Source: a virus. Taken from it: 64,000 nucleotides of DNA. The translations under genes and the position numbers were made by a program. The DNA lies in the IMG/VR virus record IMGVR_UViG_3300027782_000030, positions 1 to 64,000 of that record. One strand, given 5' to 3'. Shown here piece after piece: positions 53,679 to 63,127 of this stretch; within the stretch, counting starts at the first letter, position 1; every line of letters starts with the position of its first letter. The notes under the pieces were generated by a model. The model saw only the letters and a list, made by a program, of their open reading frames with translations, ran no database searches and was not told the origin of the DNA.

Positions 53679-55373
53679 TTAGTTTAGAACCTCATTAGTA
53701 CCTATCACCTGTTTGACATTATGAGATACTAACCCTTCTGTCAAATAAGTATGAGCATCTGCTACAGTAATCTTTACTACTTCCCCAAAAGAATGTGGTT
53801 TAGTATATTTTACTACTGCTAACTTATTATGGGATGTGATAATATCCCCTGGCATTAATCTTTCAATTTCTATCCAACCTTCTTCTGTTAACATCCTATG
53901 ATTGGCCGAACCTACAAATATAGTATCGTCAACTACTACTTGCCATCTATTAGCATTTTCAAATGATACTGCGGTTACGGGGTACTCACCCCATTCTTTA
54001 GTAGTTTCATGCTGAGTATAAACTAACATACCCTCTTTAACATCTTTGGCATGTATTGAAGTTTTGTCTGCCAACATAATATTGATCCACGGTGCAGGAC
54101 ATCCACCACCTCTATATCGTTCAAGAGGAACTGCGGTTGGGGCTACTTCAGGTGGAATCGGAGCAGGTGGTTCTACTATAGCAGGTGGGCCAGGTGGGAT
54201 AATTACACCTATTTGTTCAACTATTGCAGGTGCTTCTAGCCTAGAACTCACTGAAGTATTGTCAAATATAGGATAGTATGTTTTAGAATTAGTTGGTCCT
54301 GGATTAGCATTATAGATAGGCACAGTCAATGATTGATAACTGTTAGGAAACAATTTCTTAATGTTTAACAAATCAGCAAGAGACTCTAATCCTTGGGTTT
54401 TACAATTTAATGGTATTAATATGTCATCTAAATCTTGACCTATAATAATTAAAAATGCCCCGTATATCTGTTGCTCTTGTAATTTAGTAGGGGTTAACAA
54501 TCTTCCACTAGCAATATCATCAATATCTTGTGATGCCAATCCTGCTGACAATAGCGACAATGCTAATGACTGTGTTATTGTATTATACTTTTTAATAGTT
54601 TGTAGTAGTACTGAGGGTAAACCAAACTTTAGTATCTTTGATAAGTCTATTACCTTACCTGCGGTAATACAGTCTTGACCAAACGCTTGAGTTGCTAGAC
54701 TAACACCAGTTACATCAGCACTGATGAGGTCATTCATATTACTATAAGTGCCTTTAAGGAACTTGCTAGATCCTTGTATTGCATTGATTGTAGTATTAGA
54801 ATAATCTATAAAATTTTGAGCATTTAGAAAACTTGATACAAAATCTTTATACTCAGGCATGCCTGAACCTGCTACAATGCCATTCCAATTAAATTCATTC
54901 CAAGCTTGAAGAGCATATAATCTCAAAAATCCCCATTGGGTAACACTTTTGTTATTATTAGTAGTATCATAAGGAATCCAAGTTGCACTTTGTCCATCGC
55001 CAGTATCACCAGCTGTTGAATAACCAGTCGTTGCCTCTCCTTGCCATTGACCAGTAGGGTCACTAGTAGTGTATCCTGGGCTTTTTGCATTACCTAATGC
55101 AGGGATAATATCTTCACCTATAGCAATTAAATTGTCATAGGTCGAAGTTCCTGTAGGAGTTTTAGCAACATTGCCATTATACGCAGCATATATGGCATAG
55201 GTCAAAGGTTTTAAACATGTGTTGTTAACTAGACTACCCGGAGTGTAAGTAGTATTTGTCTTACTGGTTCCTATGTACCCTTGATTAGTAGGGTTAATAC
55301 ATAGCCCTATATTTTGTAATAAGGAACTATTTACATTTACACCTAATGGACTTTGTTTACCTGTAATACTCAT
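53679..55373 (-). CDS. Baseplate/spike-associated protein with C-terminal Hint domain
   Basis: 564 residues. The first 400 look structural (NTTYTPGSLVNNTCLKPLTY, DIIPALGNAKSPGYTTSDP) and are followed by a Pro-rich linker (IGVIIPPGPPAIVEPPAPIP). A complete Hint domain occupies about 425-552: Cys425 at CPAPWINIMLADKTSIHAKD, block B GSANHRMLTEEGWIEIERL (His492), LMPGDIITSHNK, and the end TYLTEGLVSHN (His551-Asn552) followed by Val. The residue after Asn is not Ser/Thr/Cys, so splicing is unlikely but self-cleavage is possible. It overlaps the PAAR gene by 4 bp. Confidence 0.85.
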   Translation of the reverse strand: MSITGKQSPLGVNVNSSLLQNIGLCINPTNQGYIGTSKTNTTYTPGSLVNNTCLKPLTYAIYAAYNGNVAKTPTGTSTYDNLIAIGEDIIPALGNAKSPGYTTSDPTGQWQGEATTGYSTAGDTGDGQSATWIPYDTTNNNKSVTQWGFLRLYALQAWNEFNWNGIVAGSGMPEYKDFVSSFLNAQNFIDYSNTTINAIQGSSKFLKGTYSNMNDLISADVTGVSLATQAFGQDCITAGKVIDLSKILKFGLPSVLLQTIKKYNTITQSLALSLLSAGLASQDIDDIASGRLLTPTKLQEQQIYGAFLIIIGQDLDDILIPLNCKTQGLESLADLLNIKKLFPNSYQSLTVPIYNANPGPTNSKTYYPIFDNTSVSSRLEAPAIVEQIGVIIPPGPPAIVEPPAPIPPEVAPTAVPLERYRGGGCPAPWINIMLADKTSIHAKDVKEGMLVYTQHETTKEWGEYPVTAVSFENANRWQVVVDDTIFVGSANHRMLTEEGWIEIERLMPGDIITSHNKLAVVKYTKPHSFGEVVKITVADAHTYLTEGLVSHNVKQVIGTNEVLN

Positions 55374-55651
55374 GGGCAGTATACGTCCGGGCTACCATCT
55401 ACGATAGGATGACCGCATGTATTACCTGAACCAGTTCTTAATACAGGTTCTCCTTCAGCAAAAACAGTAGGACTACCTGATGTAGTTCTAGCAGCACTAT
55501 GCGGAGGATGGGGTTTTCCAAACGGAGCATGGGGAGTCATTACACTTACATGTAATCCCACAGGTATACCATTAGCGAATACCGTGCCGGCTCCCCGCAT
55601 AATTTTTCCACCTGCGGAATTTGCATCACCCTGTCTGCTCAATTGCGCCAT
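55370..55651 (-). CDS. PAAR-repeat spike-tip protein
   Basis: 93 residues. MAQLSRQGDANSAGGKIMRG, a central HAPFGKPHPPHSAARTTSGS and VFAEGEPVLRTGSGNTCGHP match PAAR proteins that cap the spike of contractile injection machines with a metal-bound tip (His/Cys ligands). It sharpens the tail spike for outer-membrane piercing. It is coupled to the Hint-containing gene, which therefore probably sits at or in the spike. Confidence 0.9.
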   Translation of the reverse strand: MAQLSRQGDANSAGGKIMRGAGTVFANGIPVGLHVSVMTPHAPFGKPHPPHSAARTTSGSPTVFAEGEPVLRTGSGNTCGHPIVDGSPDVYCP

Positions 55652-55652
55652 A

Positions 55653-55949
55653 TTATCCTAAGATTAATTTTTTATTAGGTACTGCTATTCCAGTTGTTGC
55701 TTGAGTATATTTTGCTTGTATACTCTCATCCGTTATTCCATAAATTGCAATACTATTAGTATTTAGCTTTATTTCACCCTCGGGATTTGCGGTAAACAGA
55801 CTAGGAACTAGTCCTAACCCCTGTGGTCCGGGTGCTACTGATACTGGATCAAAAATAGTAATAAAATCTGTTTCTACTTTAATTACTTTAGCGATCAATT
55901 CTTCTCCACTGTTTAATTTAAACGTGTAAATTTCATCTTTATTAAGCAT
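55653..55949 (-). CDS. Small LSm/SH3-like phage protein, 98 aa
   Basis: DEIYTFKLNSGEELIAKVIK then VETDFITIFDPVSVAPGPQG has the strand pattern of Sm-like barrels seen in phages. It ends IAVPNKKLILG. One bp separates it from the PAAR gene, so it may be a small tail or assembly factor. Function unknown. Confidence 0.65.
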   Translation of the reverse strand: MLNKDEIYTFKLNSGEELIAKVIKVETDFITIFDPVSVAPGPQGLGLVPSLFTANPEGEIKLNTNSIAIYGITDESIQAKYTQATTGIAVPNKKLILG

Positions 55950-55957
55950 TATATTCC

Positions 55958-56182
55958 TTAGGCTGCTAATTTTTGTTTGAGTTCTGGAAACCCACCCACA
56001 TACTCTTCACCGAGAAAAATTTGTGGCACTGATCGGGCAGTTGGTACTGCCTCTAATAATTCTTCTTTTGTCCAACCTTCACCAATTTTCTTTTCTTCAA
56101 ATTGAATTCCTTTGCTTGTTAGCAATGCTTTTGCTTGGTCACAATAAGAACAATTGTTTTTACTCCATACTGTAGCTTTCAT
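55958..56182 (-). CDS. nrdC: Glutaredoxin
   Basis: 74 residues. CxxC active site in VWSKNNCSYCDQAKALLTSK, then the TVP-like loop ARSVPQIFLGEEYVGGFPEL. Short monothiol/dithiol phage glutaredoxin that recycles ribonucleotide reductase, whose small subunit gene is 15 bp upstream. Confidence 0.93.
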   Translation of the reverse strand: MKATVWSKNNCSYCDQAKALLTSKGIQFEEKKIGEGWTKEELLEAVPTARSVPQIFLGEEYVGGFPELKQKLAA

Positions 56183-56196
56183 TTTCTTTCTCCTTT

Positions 56197-57300
56197 TTAT
56201 ACCTTAGGTAATTGGTCATAATCAAGTGATTCACTCATTACGCCCAATACATAGTTAGTTGATTCATTTTCCTGTAATGCTGTTTGTTTTTTACTTGTGT
56301 CACTGTGTTTATTAAACCAAGGGATCGGAGTAGTTTTTGGAACATTAGTATTGGTGTATTTGATTCCAATATCTTTTAATGCATGTAATGCGGTATAATC
56401 TACAAAATCTCGTAGAATGTTAGGATTAAGTCCAATTACAGGACCCATTTTAAACAAATAAGTAGCCCAATCTTTTTCTTCTCTAATAACATCCATATAC
56501 ATACTGTATACTTCTTGCTCACACTCTTGTTTTGCTTGAGCAAATCTAGGATCTTCTTTTACTACTTGATTAATCATCCAAGCAGTCCATTCTTTATGTA
56601 AAAGTTCATCCTGTAAAATTAGACTAATAATGTTACCATTGCCAATAAAGATTTTATTCTCGACCATAGCAAGACTAGTAGCAAAGCTAACCATAAAACG
56701 AAATGCTTCAAGCGCATAACTAGCATTAAGTGCTAGCCAAATAGCTCTTACATGTACCTTTTCACTGATTGCCTCGCCAAGTTCTTTATGGCAATTAATC
56801 ATATGCAATTGATCATAATAGTTACCCACACTGCTTGCCATGTCCACAATCTCTTTAGTGTCATGAATGGTGTTAAACACATCCTTTGGCACATTATAGA
56901 TATTACGAATGATATGACTATAACTGCGACTATGTATGTTAGTTTCAAAGAAGCTCCAATTATACATTAGTGCTTCTAGTTCAGGTAGACTAACAACAGG
57001 TGTAAAAACCTGTGCTGGCCCACGACCTTGAATACTATCAAGTGCGGTTTGTCTTAATAAGTTACTAGTAAAGATATGCTTAACTGCATCACTGGCATCT
57101 TTAAAATCATTAGCATCTTTAGATAGAGAAATTTCTTCGGGTACCCAAAAGAATCCCCTAGCTGTTTGTTCTATCTTTTGTAATTTATTATACTTGACTT
57201 CTTCAAAGCGTTGAATTGTAACAGGACCTTCAGGGTCTAGAAACATTTTACGATTTATATAGTCTGTTTTAGTGTTTAGGTTGTATTGGTGTTTTGACAT
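56197..57300 (-). CDS. nrdB: Class Ia ribonucleotide reductase beta subunit
   Basis: 367 residues. Diiron and radical site: LEALMYNWSFFETNIHSRSY (Glu, His, and the radical Tyr), ALEAFRFMVSFAT (Glu) and LILQDELLHKEWTAW (Glu, His). C-terminal MSESLDYDQLPKV contains the interaction tail for NrdA. Full length for T4-like NrdB. It provides the tyrosyl radical for dNTP synthesis. Two small genes lie between it and nrdA. Confidence 0.96.
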   Translation of the reverse strand: MSKHQYNLNTKTDYINRKMFLDPEGPVTIQRFEEVKYNKLQKIEQTARGFFWVPEEISLSKDANDFKDASDAVKHIFTSNLLRQTALDSIQGRGPAQVFTPVVSLPELEALMYNWSFFETNIHSRSYSHIIRNIYNVPKDVFNTIHDTKEIVDMASSVGNYYDQLHMINCHKELGEAISEKVHVRAIWLALNASYALEAFRFMVSFATSLAMVENKIFIGNGNIISLILQDELLHKEWTAWMINQVVKEDPRFAQAKQECEQEVYSMYMDVIREEKDWATYLFKMGPVIGLNPNILRDFVDYTALHALKDIGIKYTNTNVPKTTPIPWFNKHSDTSKKQTALQENESTNYVLGVMSESLDYDQLPKV

Positions 57301-57311
57301 AGTTTTCTATT

Positions 57312-57797
57312 TTAGTTATAATTATCGTCTTTGTCAAGCTCTATCCACGTATAGTCGCCTAACCATTTCACCTTGCATATGTACTCATAATGACTTGGTG
57401 GTCCGCTACTCCAATCATCAGGTCCATTATGTGTCAATATTGTGCATTTATCTACATGATTAAATGCTAGCCAATATATCTGCCCATGATATATTTGAAA
57501 GTTATATTTAGCACTATGCACTGATTCGGTAATATCTAGTCTACGTTTAATACTGGCTGCTTGTTTCTGTAGTACATTAACCAAATCCATAATACGATTA
57601 TATTCTTGTTGGGCGTGCATTTTGGCTACATTGACCATAATGTCTTTTTGTTTTTCAACAGGAATCAAATCAAATTTAGGCCCACTAGATTCTGTAGGAT
57701 AAGGAGTAATATTTCTATTGAAAAATTCAACCAAGCCTGTACTTAATTCAGCATCATAGCTCTCTCTGCCTTGTGCTAAATTACTTCTAGCGGTCAT
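57312..57797 (-). CDS. DUF2452-like phage protein
   Basis: 161 residues. MHAQQEYNRIMDLVNVLQKQ (helix), SAKYNFQIYHGQIYWLAFNH and a C-terminal YICKVKWLGDYTWIELDKDD match DUF2452 proteins (the GFYF-type C-terminal block), widespread in T4-like phages and some bacteria. Located between nrdB and nrdA. Function unknown. Confidence 0.7.
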   Translation of the reverse strand: MTARSNLAQGRESYDAELSTGLVEFFNRNITPYPTESSGPKFDLIPVEKQKDIMVNVAKMHAQQEYNRIMDLVNVLQKQAASIKRRLDITESVHSAKYNFQIYHGQIYWLAFNHVDKCTILTHNGPDDWSSGPPSHYEYICKVKWLGDYTWIELDKDDNYN

Positions 57798-57809
57798 TGA
57801 TATGTCCTG

Positions 57810-58445
57810 TTATTCATTTTTTTCGTCAATAGTGTAAAACCAATCATCTCCGGCAATCCATTTGCGTGTGCCATCCACTGTGAAAATAGTCTGCGCGGCT
57901 TTGAAGTCTGGGAATTTTACTTTGCCTGAAATCAAACTTTGATCATACCACAAACATCGATTGTTAGGCTGACAAGCAAACTGACCGTTTTCTAGACGAA
58001 TAAAATTAAATGACTTATGTTCTTCAGCAACCTCAGTAAAGCCAGTATCAACATCCATTCCGTCAGCACAAAAGTCTACTGTAAATAAATATATTCCGTG
58101 ATGCCATGCACGATCTTTTCCTAAAAACTTAACACCTAGATTACGCAGACCTATTTTTTCAATAATAGTAAAGCGATATCCCATGCAATCCCAAAGCTGT
58201 AAAGTATCTATAGGTAAATTTCCCGTATAGTTTTCTTGCCATACATAAGCGTGGATAGGTAGTTTATCATATAGTGCTCCGTAATTAGGTAATAATGATT
58301 CAATACGAAACACTTGCCCTCGTAGGGCTTTGAGGCTAACCCATATTGCAGGTTCTAACTCACCGTGACCTTTTTCAAAGTTATAAAGAAATTCTCTTTT
58401 AACAAAACATTTGATTGGTGGCAACGATCCGATAATATAACTCAT
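57810..58445 (-). CDS. Conserved phage protein, 211 aa
   Basis: MSYIIGSLPPIKCFVKREFL opens the protein from ATG 58445, preceded by AAGGAC. LEPAIWVSLKALRGQVFRIE and SLLPNYGALYDKLPIHAYVW, then WHHGIYLFTVDFCADGMDVD. The pattern is that of a conserved protein found beside nrd genes in aquatic T4-like phages. A longer upstream start would overlap nrdA. Function unknown. Confidence 0.7.
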   Translation of the reverse strand: MSYIIGSLPPIKCFVKREFLYNFEKGHGELEPAIWVSLKALRGQVFRIESLLPNYGALYDKLPIHAYVWQENYTGNLPIDTLQLWDCMGYRFTIIEKIGLRNLGVKFLGKDRAWHHGIYLFTVDFCADGMDVDTGFTEVAEEHKSFNFIRLENGQFACQPNNRCLWYDQSLISGKVKFPDFKAAQTIFTVDGTRKWIAGDDWFYTIDEKNE

Positions 58446-58459
58446 ATTGTATGTTGTCC

Positions 58460-60772
58460 TTATAATTTGCAAGCTTCACAGTCAGACTCATCATCAAAAT
58501 CGATAGGGACAAGAGGCGCTTCTTCGGTAACTGATTTACTTCCTGCTTTATTAATCAAACTATAATAAAAAGTTTTTAGGCCCCAAATATGAGCTTGCAT
58601 CAGATTTTTAGCTATAAGTGTTGTAGGAACTTTACGATCAGGGAAAAATGCCGGATTGTAGAAAGTGTTAGTACTAATGCTTTGGTCTATATAAGCAGCC
58701 AATACAGCGGCGGTTTTGATGTAACCATCACAGTCTCGCTGATCCCACATTAGTTGATATTTGTTTTTTAGTTTTTGATATTCAGGTACTACTTGAACGA
58801 AAGAACCAGCTTTGCTTTCTTTTACAGAGATTAAACTCATTGGCATCTCAATACCATTTGTAGAGTTAATAACTACTGAGGAAGATTCAACTGGTGCTAT
58901 AGCCATTAATGTAGCATTACGAACACCGTGTTTCATCATGTTTTCTCTGAGAGTTTCCCAATCAAGTTCAGGACTAAATTCTGCCAAATCGTTAACTGCT
59001 TCGGCTCGTAACTCCCACGGAAAGATACCTTGTCCATATCGTGTTCTAGCACTTTCTCTGCAAGGTCCACGTTCTTTGGCTAATTCTACAGTGGCTTCTG
59101 TTAGATAATATGCTTGATGCTCAACCCAAGTTTTAACATCTTGAAGTGCATCCTTTTCACCGTACTTGTAACCACGTTTGGCATGCCAGTAGGCCAAGTT
59201 AGTTACTCCAATGCCAAGTGGTTGAATTTCTTCATTACTTAGTTTAGATTGGATACTAAGGTAGTCCTGATAATCAAGGATATTGCACAGGCTGCGCTGG
59301 AGAATGCGACAAGCACGACGCATATCCTCAGGATTTCTGAACGCACCCCAGTTAATCGATCCCAAGGTACAAAGAGCGATACGGCCATCGCTGTCATCCA
59401 AACGCTTAAAAGGACGGGTAGGGAGTAGAATTTCACAGCAAAGATTACTTTGGTAAATTGTATGGTACTCGGGATCAAATGGACCCTGCTTCATAACATT
59501 GTCAATGAACACTAAGTAGATACGTCCTGTATCTGTGCGTTCTTTTAATATGCCACTCTTAAATACTTCTTCAGCACTGATAGTTTTTTTACGAAGACCA
59601 TCTTGGTGTTCGTATTTTACATAGAGTTTTTCAAAGAGTTCGGTGTTTTTGTAGAAGGCTTCGTAGAGGTCCGGTACTTGGTTTGGGTCGAAGAACGTAA
59701 TATTTTCTTTGTTCTTAAACCTACGCCAGAAGAATGCTGAGAGTACGACACCATAGTCCATATGTCTGACTCGGGTTTCTTCTGTTCCTTGATTATTTTT
59801 GAGCACAATAAGGTCATCAAATTGGTGATGCCAAATCGGATAGAACACAGTCGCAGAAGCATTTCTAATCCCTCCTTGTGAACAGGAACGTAAGTCCCCA
59901 AACCATTTCTTTAAGAACGGAATCATGCCAGTATGCATGATCTCGCCTCCCCTAATTGGACTACCCAATGGGCGTAGCCTACCAATCTCTAAACCTATGC
60001 CAGCACGTTTACTAGCATATTTAGCCATCATTTCTCCACTAGCAAATATGGAGTCAAGATCATCATCACTGCGTATGAGAACACAACTAGAAAACTGCTT
60101 TGTAGGAGTCCCAAGCCCAGCAAGAACAGGAGTAGCGAGAGTAAATAAACCGTCAGAGGCTGCATTGTAATATTCCTTAATATATTTTAATCTTGCTGAA
60201 AGTGGTTCTTCTTTATGAAATATTGTCGCGGCAGCGATCATATAACGAATTTGTGGCGTTTCATAAATTTCTTTTGAACTACGATTTCGTACCAAATACT
60301 TTTCAATTAACTGTTCAATAGCCGCATAACTATATTGTTCATCCCTTCCATGATCAATAAAGGCTTCCATTTTATTCCAATCATCTTCGCTATACCATTC
60401 TAATAATTCGGGGGTATATAAACCCACTTTTATATTTCGTACAACAACATCATAGAGTTTAGGAACAGTGTAGCTTCCATAAACATCTTTGCGTAGCATA
60501 CTTAGTCGCTGTTTACCTGCAACATACTGATAATTAGTATGACCTACATCAGGATTGGTCTCAACGTCAATCAAGTCAACAATAGCCCTTAATGTAATTT
60601 CATCAATTTCTTTAGTCGTTATGCCATCATAAAAATGTGGTTGCGCTTTGATTTCTATCATACTTTGGCTTACATCGGCAATTCCTGTACATATATTTGC
60701 TATCTGTGCCTGCCATTTTTCTATTGTAAGGGGCTCTTTTAAGCCTGAACGCTTAACGACATTTATTCTCAT
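58460..60772 (-). CDS. nrdA: Class Ia ribonucleotide reductase alpha subunit
   Basis: 770 residues from ATG 60772 (a TTG two codons earlier is the alternative). Catalytic set: FSSCVLIRSDDDLDSI (first redox Cys), QSNLCCEILLPTRP (Asn, radical Cys, Glu), RIALCTLGSINWG (second redox Cys), and C-terminal DCEACKL for electron entry. An N-terminal ATP-cone-like region (VVKRSGLKEPLTIEKWQAQI) is present. Reduces NDPs to dNDPs with NrdB and the local glutaredoxin. Confidence 0.97.
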   Translation of the reverse strand: MRINVVKRSGLKEPLTIEKWQAQIANICTGIADVSQSMIEIKAQPHFYDGITTKEIDEITLRAIVDLIDVETNPDVGHTNYQYVAGKQRLSMLRKDVYGSYTVPKLYDVVVRNIKVGLYTPELLEWYSEDDWNKMEAFIDHGRDEQYSYAAIEQLIEKYLVRNRSSKEIYETPQIRYMIAAATIFHKEEPLSARLKYIKEYYNAASDGLFTLATPVLAGLGTPTKQFSSCVLIRSDDDLDSIFASGEMMAKYASKRAGIGLEIGRLRPLGSPIRGGEIMHTGMIPFLKKWFGDLRSCSQGGIRNASATVFYPIWHHQFDDLIVLKNNQGTEETRVRHMDYGVVLSAFFWRRFKNKENITFFDPNQVPDLYEAFYKNTELFEKLYVKYEHQDGLRKKTISAEEVFKSGILKERTDTGRIYLVFIDNVMKQGPFDPEYHTIYQSNLCCEILLPTRPFKRLDDSDGRIALCTLGSINWGAFRNPEDMRRACRILQRSLCNILDYQDYLSIQSKLSNEEIQPLGIGVTNLAYWHAKRGYKYGEKDALQDVKTWVEHQAYYLTEATVELAKERGPCRESARTRYGQGIFPWELRAEAVNDLAEFSPELDWETLRENMMKHGVRNATLMAIAPVESSSVVINSTNGIEMPMSLISVKESKAGSFVQVVPEYQKLKNKYQLMWDQRDCDGYIKTAAVLAAYIDQSISTNTFYNPAFFPDRKVPTTLIAKNLMQAHIWGLKTFYYSLINKAGSKSVTEEAPLVPIDFDDESDCEACKL

Positions 60773-60774
60773 GT

Positions 60775-61215
60775 TCAACCTATTTTTTTAATTATTTTAG
60801 AAATATCTATTAATTTAGAAATTTTAAAATCTTGTAGACAACTATTTACTACCATATTGGGCCAGTAATTAAGTATATATTTTGCATCATCTACCAAAAC
60901 CAACACAACATCTTCATTATTGTAGTCTTTAGCGTGGGCAAAGTCAACACGATCCACACCCAATAGTAATAGAGTGTACACCATACCCAAACCACGAGCA
61001 ATAGTACAGTAGTTATTTTCTGCTAATAATTCCCATGGATTGGGCCAATCATTAATAAAATCAGTATGAAGGTAGTGATTCACTAGTGGTGCATGTTGCC
61101 ACCACCGATCAATTTCTACACAGGTAGTTTTTAACTCTGTATCTTCTAACGACTGTCGTAGACGATACCAACTCTTTAATCTAGTATCATATGCTGATTG
61201 AAATACATTGGACAT
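60775..61215 (-). CDS. Phage protein of unknown function, 146 aa
   Basis: SAYDTRLKSWYRLRQSLEDT then CVEIDRWWQHAPLVNHYLHT and FINDWPNPWELLAENNYC, then CTIARGLGMVYTLLLLGVDR and VVLVLVDDAKYILNYWPNMV. The predicted alpha/beta layout with a Trp-rich start is shared by hypothetical proteins near nrdA in aquatic T4-like phages. It ends just before the nrdA ATG, so both are probably co-transcribed. Function unknown. Confidence 0.65.
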   Translation of the reverse strand: MSNVFQSAYDTRLKSWYRLRQSLEDTELKTTCVEIDRWWQHAPLVNHYLHTDFINDWPNPWELLAENNYCTIARGLGMVYTLLLLGVDRVDFAHAKDYNNEDVVLVLVDDAKYILNYWPNMVVNSCLQDFKISKLIDISKIIKKIG

Positions 61216-61668
61216 TTATTTGAGTTCAACGCCAAATGACTCAAGTGCTTCTAATACTACATCATGAGTAACAAATGCTTCAGCGTTGAATTCACATTGT
61301 TCCCATAACCAAAATTGTTTTTCTCTTAGGTATTTTCTATCTTTAAGTAAATTAACATTTTCAGGGTGACCAAATATTACAGGATCGCTTTGGCCCCAAA
61401 GTACTATACCTGGTTTACCCTGATCCCAACAATAATGTTGGAAAAAACTATCAATACCCATCCAAGTCTTACATTCTTTAATCAATTCAGCGAGGTCTTC
61501 TAACGATAAATTTTGTCTAAAATCAGCCACTAGCGGTACTTCACCTTCTACCCCAACTTGAACGATATGCTCTTTGACTTGAGCAATTACTTCTTCCCAA
61601 TATGGATAATTTTTAGGATGTTGTTTTCCATTACGCATTGTCTTTGCGTAGGGTGATAAAATAATCAT
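61216..61668 (-). CDS. Heptosyltransferase-like (GT9) domain protein
   Basis: 150 residues. ADFRQNLSLEDLAELIKECK, then KTWMGIDSFFQHYCWDQGKP and GIVLWGQSDPVIFGHPENVN match the C-terminal nucleotide-sugar half of GT9 ADP-heptose transferases. The N-terminal half of the GT-B fold is missing or reduced (IILSPYAKTMRNGKQHPKNY remains), so it may be a minimal or non-catalytic version. It lies in a glycan-type operon with a methyltransferase and GT2. Confidence 0.72.
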   Translation of the reverse strand: MIILSPYAKTMRNGKQHPKNYPYWEEVIAQVKEHIVQVGVEGEVPLVADFRQNLSLEDLAELIKECKTWMGIDSFFQHYCWDQGKPGIVLWGQSDPVIFGHPENVNLLKDRKYLREKQFWLWEQCEFNAEAFVTHDVVLEALESFGVELK

Positions 61669-62156
61669 TTAAATGCTTCCACAGTTAAAAATAAATGAGC
61701 AGGATAATGCTCTAGGTACTTGCTAGCAGCAGGTAATCTATTTACAGTATTAAACCCTGTCCACATTAGATGAGTACGGAGTTGGTCTTCGGTAAATAAA
61801 AACAAATGTTCCTGACCCTTTATCCATGGCATTGAGAAAAAATGTCCATATAAATGTACTCTATAGTCAGGTGATCCGTTAACGAAATCTCTACAACTTG
61901 CTAAGAAATCAGGTGTTTCTAAATATAATCTACCGTTTGGTTTTAAAACCCTATGCCATTCTTTAAGTACATCTTTACCCTTATGCCAATCAAAATGTTC
62001 AATTATATGAAACGCTTTTATTTCATCTACTGAATTATCTTCATATGGAATTGTACTTACATCAAATCTAGCATCAACTTTTCCATCATGGTATAAGTCT
62101 ACATTGGTATACCCATCTAGGTAATCATCTCCGCAGGCTAAATTTAATTTAATCAT
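61665..62156 (-). CDS. SAM-dependent methyltransferase (glycan operon)
   Basis: 163 residues. IKLNLACGDDYLDGYTNVDL is motif I with the acidic follow-on, DNSVDEIKAFHIIEHFDWHK motif IV and VLKEWHRVLKPNGRLYLETP the following strand. Typical short Methyltransf_11-like protein of phage and LPS clusters. It overlaps both neighbours by 4 bp (ATGA-type). Confidence 0.85.
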   Translation of the reverse strand: MIKLNLACGDDYLDGYTNVDLYHDGKVDARFDVSTIPYEDNSVDEIKAFHIIEHFDWHKGKDVLKEWHRVLKPNGRLYLETPDFLASCRDFVNGSPDYRVHLYGHFFSMPWIKGQEHLFLFTEDQLRTHLMWTGFNTVNRLPAASKYLEHYPAHLFLTVEAFK

Positions 62157-63127
62157 GATTTATCCACATATAGTTTTCTAAATCCATCTTCTAAACTGCC
62201 CGTCCAATTCCATTGATCCATCTTCTGATATACATTGAAATGTTCAATTGCGCCAAATAACTGTTTAGCTTCGGCAATACTTCTACCAGGAACAATGTCA
62301 GGATAGCAAGTAAAAATGATAGGATTTTTAATATCAGGTAATACTTTCTTAAACACTATATGATCACCCATACCACAGTCTAATACAACTATAGTACTAT
62401 CTCCAAGATTCATTATGTTTTTAAATATCTGCTCATCATGCATGAACATTTCATAGTGACCATCTCTGATACCACCATCTTTGTTTTTTAAATGCCAAGT
62501 AACTGCATTTGGTACTATAAGATTTTTATAGCCCCGCTGTTTTAGTGCATAGGTAAATAGTGTTTCTTCTCTATGTGCTATTCTACTTAAGCCCAAATGA
62601 TAATCTGCTATTCCTGCTCTATATAAAAATGAACAATGTAAATGGTCTACTTCTTGTTTTTCTTTAATATAATACCACTGTAAATTGCCTTCATTATAAA
62701 TGTCTTCAATTTTACCAGTAGCCTGTATTTCTCCACCTAATGGAGGTGTTAATACACTACCACCTACTCCACCAACATCGTCGGCTATATGAGAGTATAA
62801 TACTTCTAAAGTATTGGCTTCGGCAACTGTATCGTCATCCATGCGCCAAACCCATTTATATCCCATTCTATTTGCTTTGTCATGATTAAAATGTTGACCT
62901 TTCTTTTCAGCAAATAACCATTCCCATTGAATGCCTTTTTGATCTAGCATTTGAAAAATGTATAGATAATGCTGATGTTCTCTTACATCAATAGGTTCTA
63001 CATTATCATCAAATACAATGAGTTTATCGGGCTTCATTGTTTGATTAACTACACTCATCATTGCTAATGGCAATGTAGTATCGTATCTACCTCTAGTAGA
63101 TATAGAACATAATATATTTTTACTCAT
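62153..63127 (-). CDS. GT2-family glycosyltransferase
   Basis: 324 residues from ATG 63127, whose ATGA overlaps the FkbM stop. CSISTRGRYDTTLPLAMMSV and VVNQTMKPDKLIVFDDNVEP are the GT-A nucleotide-sugar start; WVWRMDDDTVAEANTLEVLY carries DxD; a C-terminal half of about 80 residues (STIVVLDCGMGDHIVFKKVL) looks like a further Rossmann/GT9-type domain continued by the next gene's product. The split suggests one ancestral multi-domain transferase. Confidence 0.82.
   Translation of the reverse strand: MSKNILCSISTRGRYDTTLPLAMMSVVNQTMKPDKLIVFDDNVEPIDVREHQHYLYIFQMLDQKGIQWEWLFAEKKGQHFNHDKANRMGYKWVWRMDDDTVAEANTLEVLYSHIADDVGGVGGSVLTPPLGGEIQATGKIEDIYNEGNLQWYYIKEKQEVDHLHCSFLYRAGIADYHLGLSRIAHREETLFTYALKQRGYKNLIVPNAVTWHLKNKDGGIRDGHYEMFMHDEQIFKNIMNLGDSTIVVLDCGMGDHIVFKKVLPDIKNPIIFTCYPDIVPGRSIAEAKQLFGAIEHFNVYQKMDQWNWTGSLEDGFRKLYVDKS

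Noticed and set aside
53553-54101. Complete intein able to splice
   Set aside because: The residue after the terminal Asn is Val, not Ser, Thr or Cys, and no extein-type enzyme flanks it; only cleavage is expected.
58812-60170. Several plus-strand frames inside nrdA
   Set aside because: nrdA is a complete, strongly conserved coding sequence on the minus strand; the opposite frames are shadows.
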